Source: Paludibacter sp. (GTDB lineage: Bacteria; Bacteroidota; Bacteroidia; Bacteroidales; Paludibacteraceae). From it: a stretch of DNA of 8,198 nt. Below the pieces are notes generated by a model. That model did not search any database. It saw only the letters and a list, made by a program, of their open reading frames with translations, and was not told the origin of the DNA. Shown one piece after another: positions 6,669 through 8,198 of the stretch (positions are counted from its first letter, which is position 1; the number at the start of each line of letters is the position of its first letter). The position numbers were made by a program, and so were the translations under genes. The stretch lies in contig JAQTOL010000127.1 in assembly GCA_028748945.1 (NCBI GenBank), forward strand, positions 1-8,198. Reading direction: 5' to 3'.

Positions 6669-6676
6669 TTTAGGGG
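6651..6676 (+). repeat. C/G-rich palindromic repeat, copy B (end of transporter gene)
   Basis: The plus strand reads AAAGTCCCCCTTGGGGGATT (first 20 bases) then TAGGGG, facing copy A at 6520-6545 across a 105-bp AT-rich core. It overlaps the transporter gene: the TAA stop (6672-6670) and a base or more of the final Pro and Ala codons fall in the repeat and its GGGC flank. The two copies bound a 157-bp unit with inverted ends, resembling a small non-autonomous element, but no target duplication was recognised. Confidence 0.88.
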
Positions 6677-8198
6677 GCTTTTTTAATACCAAACTCTTTG
6701 TCAATCTTTAAAAAAGGAATAATGGCCAATGTAGGGATGGCACAAATCATAACCCAGATAAAGAAATGATTGTAACCCAGTAATTCCTGCAACCAACCTG
6801 CAATCATGCCCGGAAGCATCATGCCAAGTGCCATAAAACCTGTGCAAATGGCGTAATGGGCCGTTTTGTGTTCGCCATCGGAGAAATAAATCATGTAAAG
6901 CATATAAGCCGTGAATCCGAAACCATACCCGAATTGTTCAACGGCCACGGCAATATTTATGAGTATCAAACTCTCGGGAGTGAACCATGACAGATACAAA
7001 TAGGCCAGATGTGGAAAGGTGATGCAAAGTGCCATGGGCCAGATCCAGTATTTTAACCCATTACGTGATGCTGCAAATCCTCCGACAATCCCACCCAGGG
7101 TAAGTGAAATTACGCCAACGGTTCCATAAACCAACCCTACCTGACCGGTTGTAAGCCCAAGTCCGCCTATTTCGCGGGGATCGAGCAGGAAGGGCGACGA
7201 CATTTTCACCAGCATGGCTTCACCAAGCCGGTAGAGCAACATAAAGGTAATGGCCAGTCCAACGCCCGGTTTTTGAAAAAAAGAAGCAAAAGTATGACCA
7301 AATTCACGAAATATATCCACGGCCGAATTCGTCACCGTGGGATGATCGGAAACCGGACGGGGTAAAACAAAGCGGTGATAAATAAAGATGAATGTAAAGA
7401 ATCCGGCAAGAATAAAGAAGGTAATACTCCATGCCAACCGGATATTTCCCGATATACCTTTAAATTCACTCTTTACCTGATCTTTTAATTTATAATCCAG
7501 TTGTACTACCAGATAAGCCGGTTTGTTCCAGTTTTTGGACGTAAAGACAATACGCTCTCCTTCCAGTAACGAAATACTTTTATCGCCTTTGGCAAAACTT
7601 GAGTTCAGTACTACATTTTTTCCCGGTTCGGGCTGTTTCGTTAACTGAACGGCTACCAATCCTGCATTTCCCACTTTTCCACTTTCAGATGAGGTTTCAA
7701 CCCGTTTCTGACCAAAAGTATTTTTAATAAAACCACTCATGGGGGTCGATATATTTTTTGTCCACCAGGAGTTTTTATCTTTCTTGATTTGTTCTGCTGT
7801 TTTCTCGTCGGCTGCTTGAAATCCGTTTTTCTGATTTTCGCTTAATGCGAAAGATTTTATTTTACTGAGTGAATCCTTGGTGATATTGTTGGTATTCAAT
7901 ATTAAATTGGATGGAAAAGCAACAAAAGTCATTTTTCCTGTTTGCTTTACAGGATAATCCCGGGTTTGTAATACGACTTCTGTTTGTGCCGAATTTGAAG
8001 ATTGTGCCGTAAACTGCATAGGCTCAAGTCCGGTGAAACTTTCCAGGGAACCGGCAATGATAATCAGAATACCCTGCCCGGTTATCATTGCCAACCGATA
8101 GAATGTACTGCGAATGCCGACAAAAAACGATTGTTCGGAACTGTCCAATGCGAGCATATAAAATCCATCTGCTGCAATATCGTGCGTTGCCGAACTGA
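6670..8198 (-). CDS. AmpG-like MFS transporter with large periplasmic insert, 5' end outside window
   Basis: This inner-membrane major facilitator protein is open to the window edge: 509 codons are visible and the start is missing. The ATG at 8157 is internal, because the frame continues upstream as SSATHDIAADGFY, which matches the TM4-TM5 motif SATxDIxxDxxx of AmpG-type permeases (import of anhydro-muropeptides in E. coli). Counting from that Met, TM5 is at about 18-37. A soluble insert of about 190 residues follows (41-235), then TM6 at 242-262 and six further helices at about 299-317, 337-362, 370-390, 395-422, 433-456 and 463-483. By MFS topology the TM5-TM6 loop is periplasmic. The motif VKMSSPFLLDPREIGGLGLT fits the C-terminal half of AmpG-type proteins. 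The substrate is uncertain: muropeptide is a family-level guess and no cell-wall gene is nearby. The C-terminal KKAP and stop come from an intergenic repeat. Confidence 0.88.
   Translation of the reverse strand, partial: SSATHDIAADGFYMLALDSSEQSFFVGIRSTFYRLAMITGQGILIIIAGSLESFTGLEPMQFTAQSSNSAQTEVVLQTRDYPVKQTGKMTFVAFPSNLILNTNNITKDSLSKIKSFALSENQKNGFQAADEKTAEQIKKDKNSWWTKNISTPMSGFIKNTFGQKRVETSSESGKVGNAGLVAVQLTKQPEPGKNVVLNSSFAKGDKSISLLEGERIVFTSKNWNKPAYLVVQLDYKLKDQVKSEFKGISGNIRLAWSITFFILAGFFTFIFIYHRFVLPRPVSDHPTVTNSAVDIFREFGHTFASFFQKPGVGLAITFMLLYRLGEAMLVKMSSPFLLDPREIGGLGLTTGQVGLVYGTVGVISLTLGGIVGGFAASRNGLKYWIWPMALCITFPHLAYLYLSWFTPESLILINIAVAVEQFGYGFGFTAYMLYMIYFSDGEHKTAHYAICTGFMALGMMLPGMIAGWLQELLGYNHFFIWVMICAIPTLAIIPFLKIDKEFGIKKAP
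7453..8037 (-). other. Periplasmic beta-rich domain inserted between TM5 and TM6 of the transporter
   Basis: This segment of about 195 residues has no hydrophobic helix and is rich in Lys, Ser, Thr, Asn and Gln. The first part (about 49-83, counting from the Met at 8157) has alternating strand character, VVLQTRDYPVKQTGKMTFVA. The middle (about 93-160) is helical, charged and low in complexity. The last part (about 166-224) reads as a beta-sandwich: LVAVQLTKQPEPGKNVVLN, then ISLLEGERIVFTSKNWNKPA, then YLVVQLDYKL. The F-T-x-x-N-W-x-x-P motif (7528-7545 encodes FTSKNW) is the same as one common in Calx-beta-like and related repeats of secreted bacterial proteins. Standard AmpG proteins have only a short loop here. 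A ligand-binding or partner-docking role is inferred. Confidence 0.65.

Noticed and set aside
8155..8157. ATG as the start of the MFS transporter
   Set aside because: The frame stays open to the window edge and the upstream residues match the AmpG-type TM4-TM5 motif, so the first four helices and true start lie outside the window.

Overview
All eight genes in this window lie on the minus strand, so transcription runs from high to low coordinates. The gene set, the low-GC sequence and the promoter style point to Bacteroidota, probably Bacteroidales. At three sites a perfect TAnnTTTG -7 box, the signature of the Bacteroidota primary sigma factor, sits just upstream of a gene. The genus cannot be fixed from the sequence alone.

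Reading with transcription, the right part (8198 to 6670) is the C-terminal two thirds of an AmpG-like major facilitator transporter whose start lies outside the window. It carries an unusual soluble insert of about 190 residues in a periplasmic loop. A 157-bp intergenic block follows (6676 to 6520), bounded by two inverted copies of a C/G-rich 26-bp repeat and holding a promoter. Next come tyrA (prephenate dehydrogenase, 6510 to 5737), a five-copy 14-bp tandem repeat that supplies the tyrA stop codon, three TACGAATT repeats, and a 58-residue winged-helix-type small protein (5605 to 5429) with a long hairpin terminator.

The left two thirds is a tripartite efflux operon with a well-formed promoter at 5290-5320. 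Its genes are a TolC-family outer-membrane channel (5265-3961), a MacA-like membrane fusion protein (3917-2703), a MacB-type ATPase (2699-1956) and a separate MacB-type permease (1954-734). The last three are packed with 1-3 bp gaps. A LytS/YehU-type sensor histidine kinase (670 to beyond 1) follows after 63 bp and has its own -7 box. A LytTR response regulator is the expected next gene but is outside the window.

Together the efflux genes would form an ATP-driven pump: the ATPase and permease in the inner membrane, the fusion protein across the periplasm and the channel in the outer membrane, probably sensed or controlled by the neighbouring two-component system. I see no RNA gene, CRISPR array, transposase or phage gene. 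The most unusual protein is the transporter with the periplasmic insert. The most unusual non-coding structures are the intergenic repeats, two of which provide stop codons for adjacent genes.
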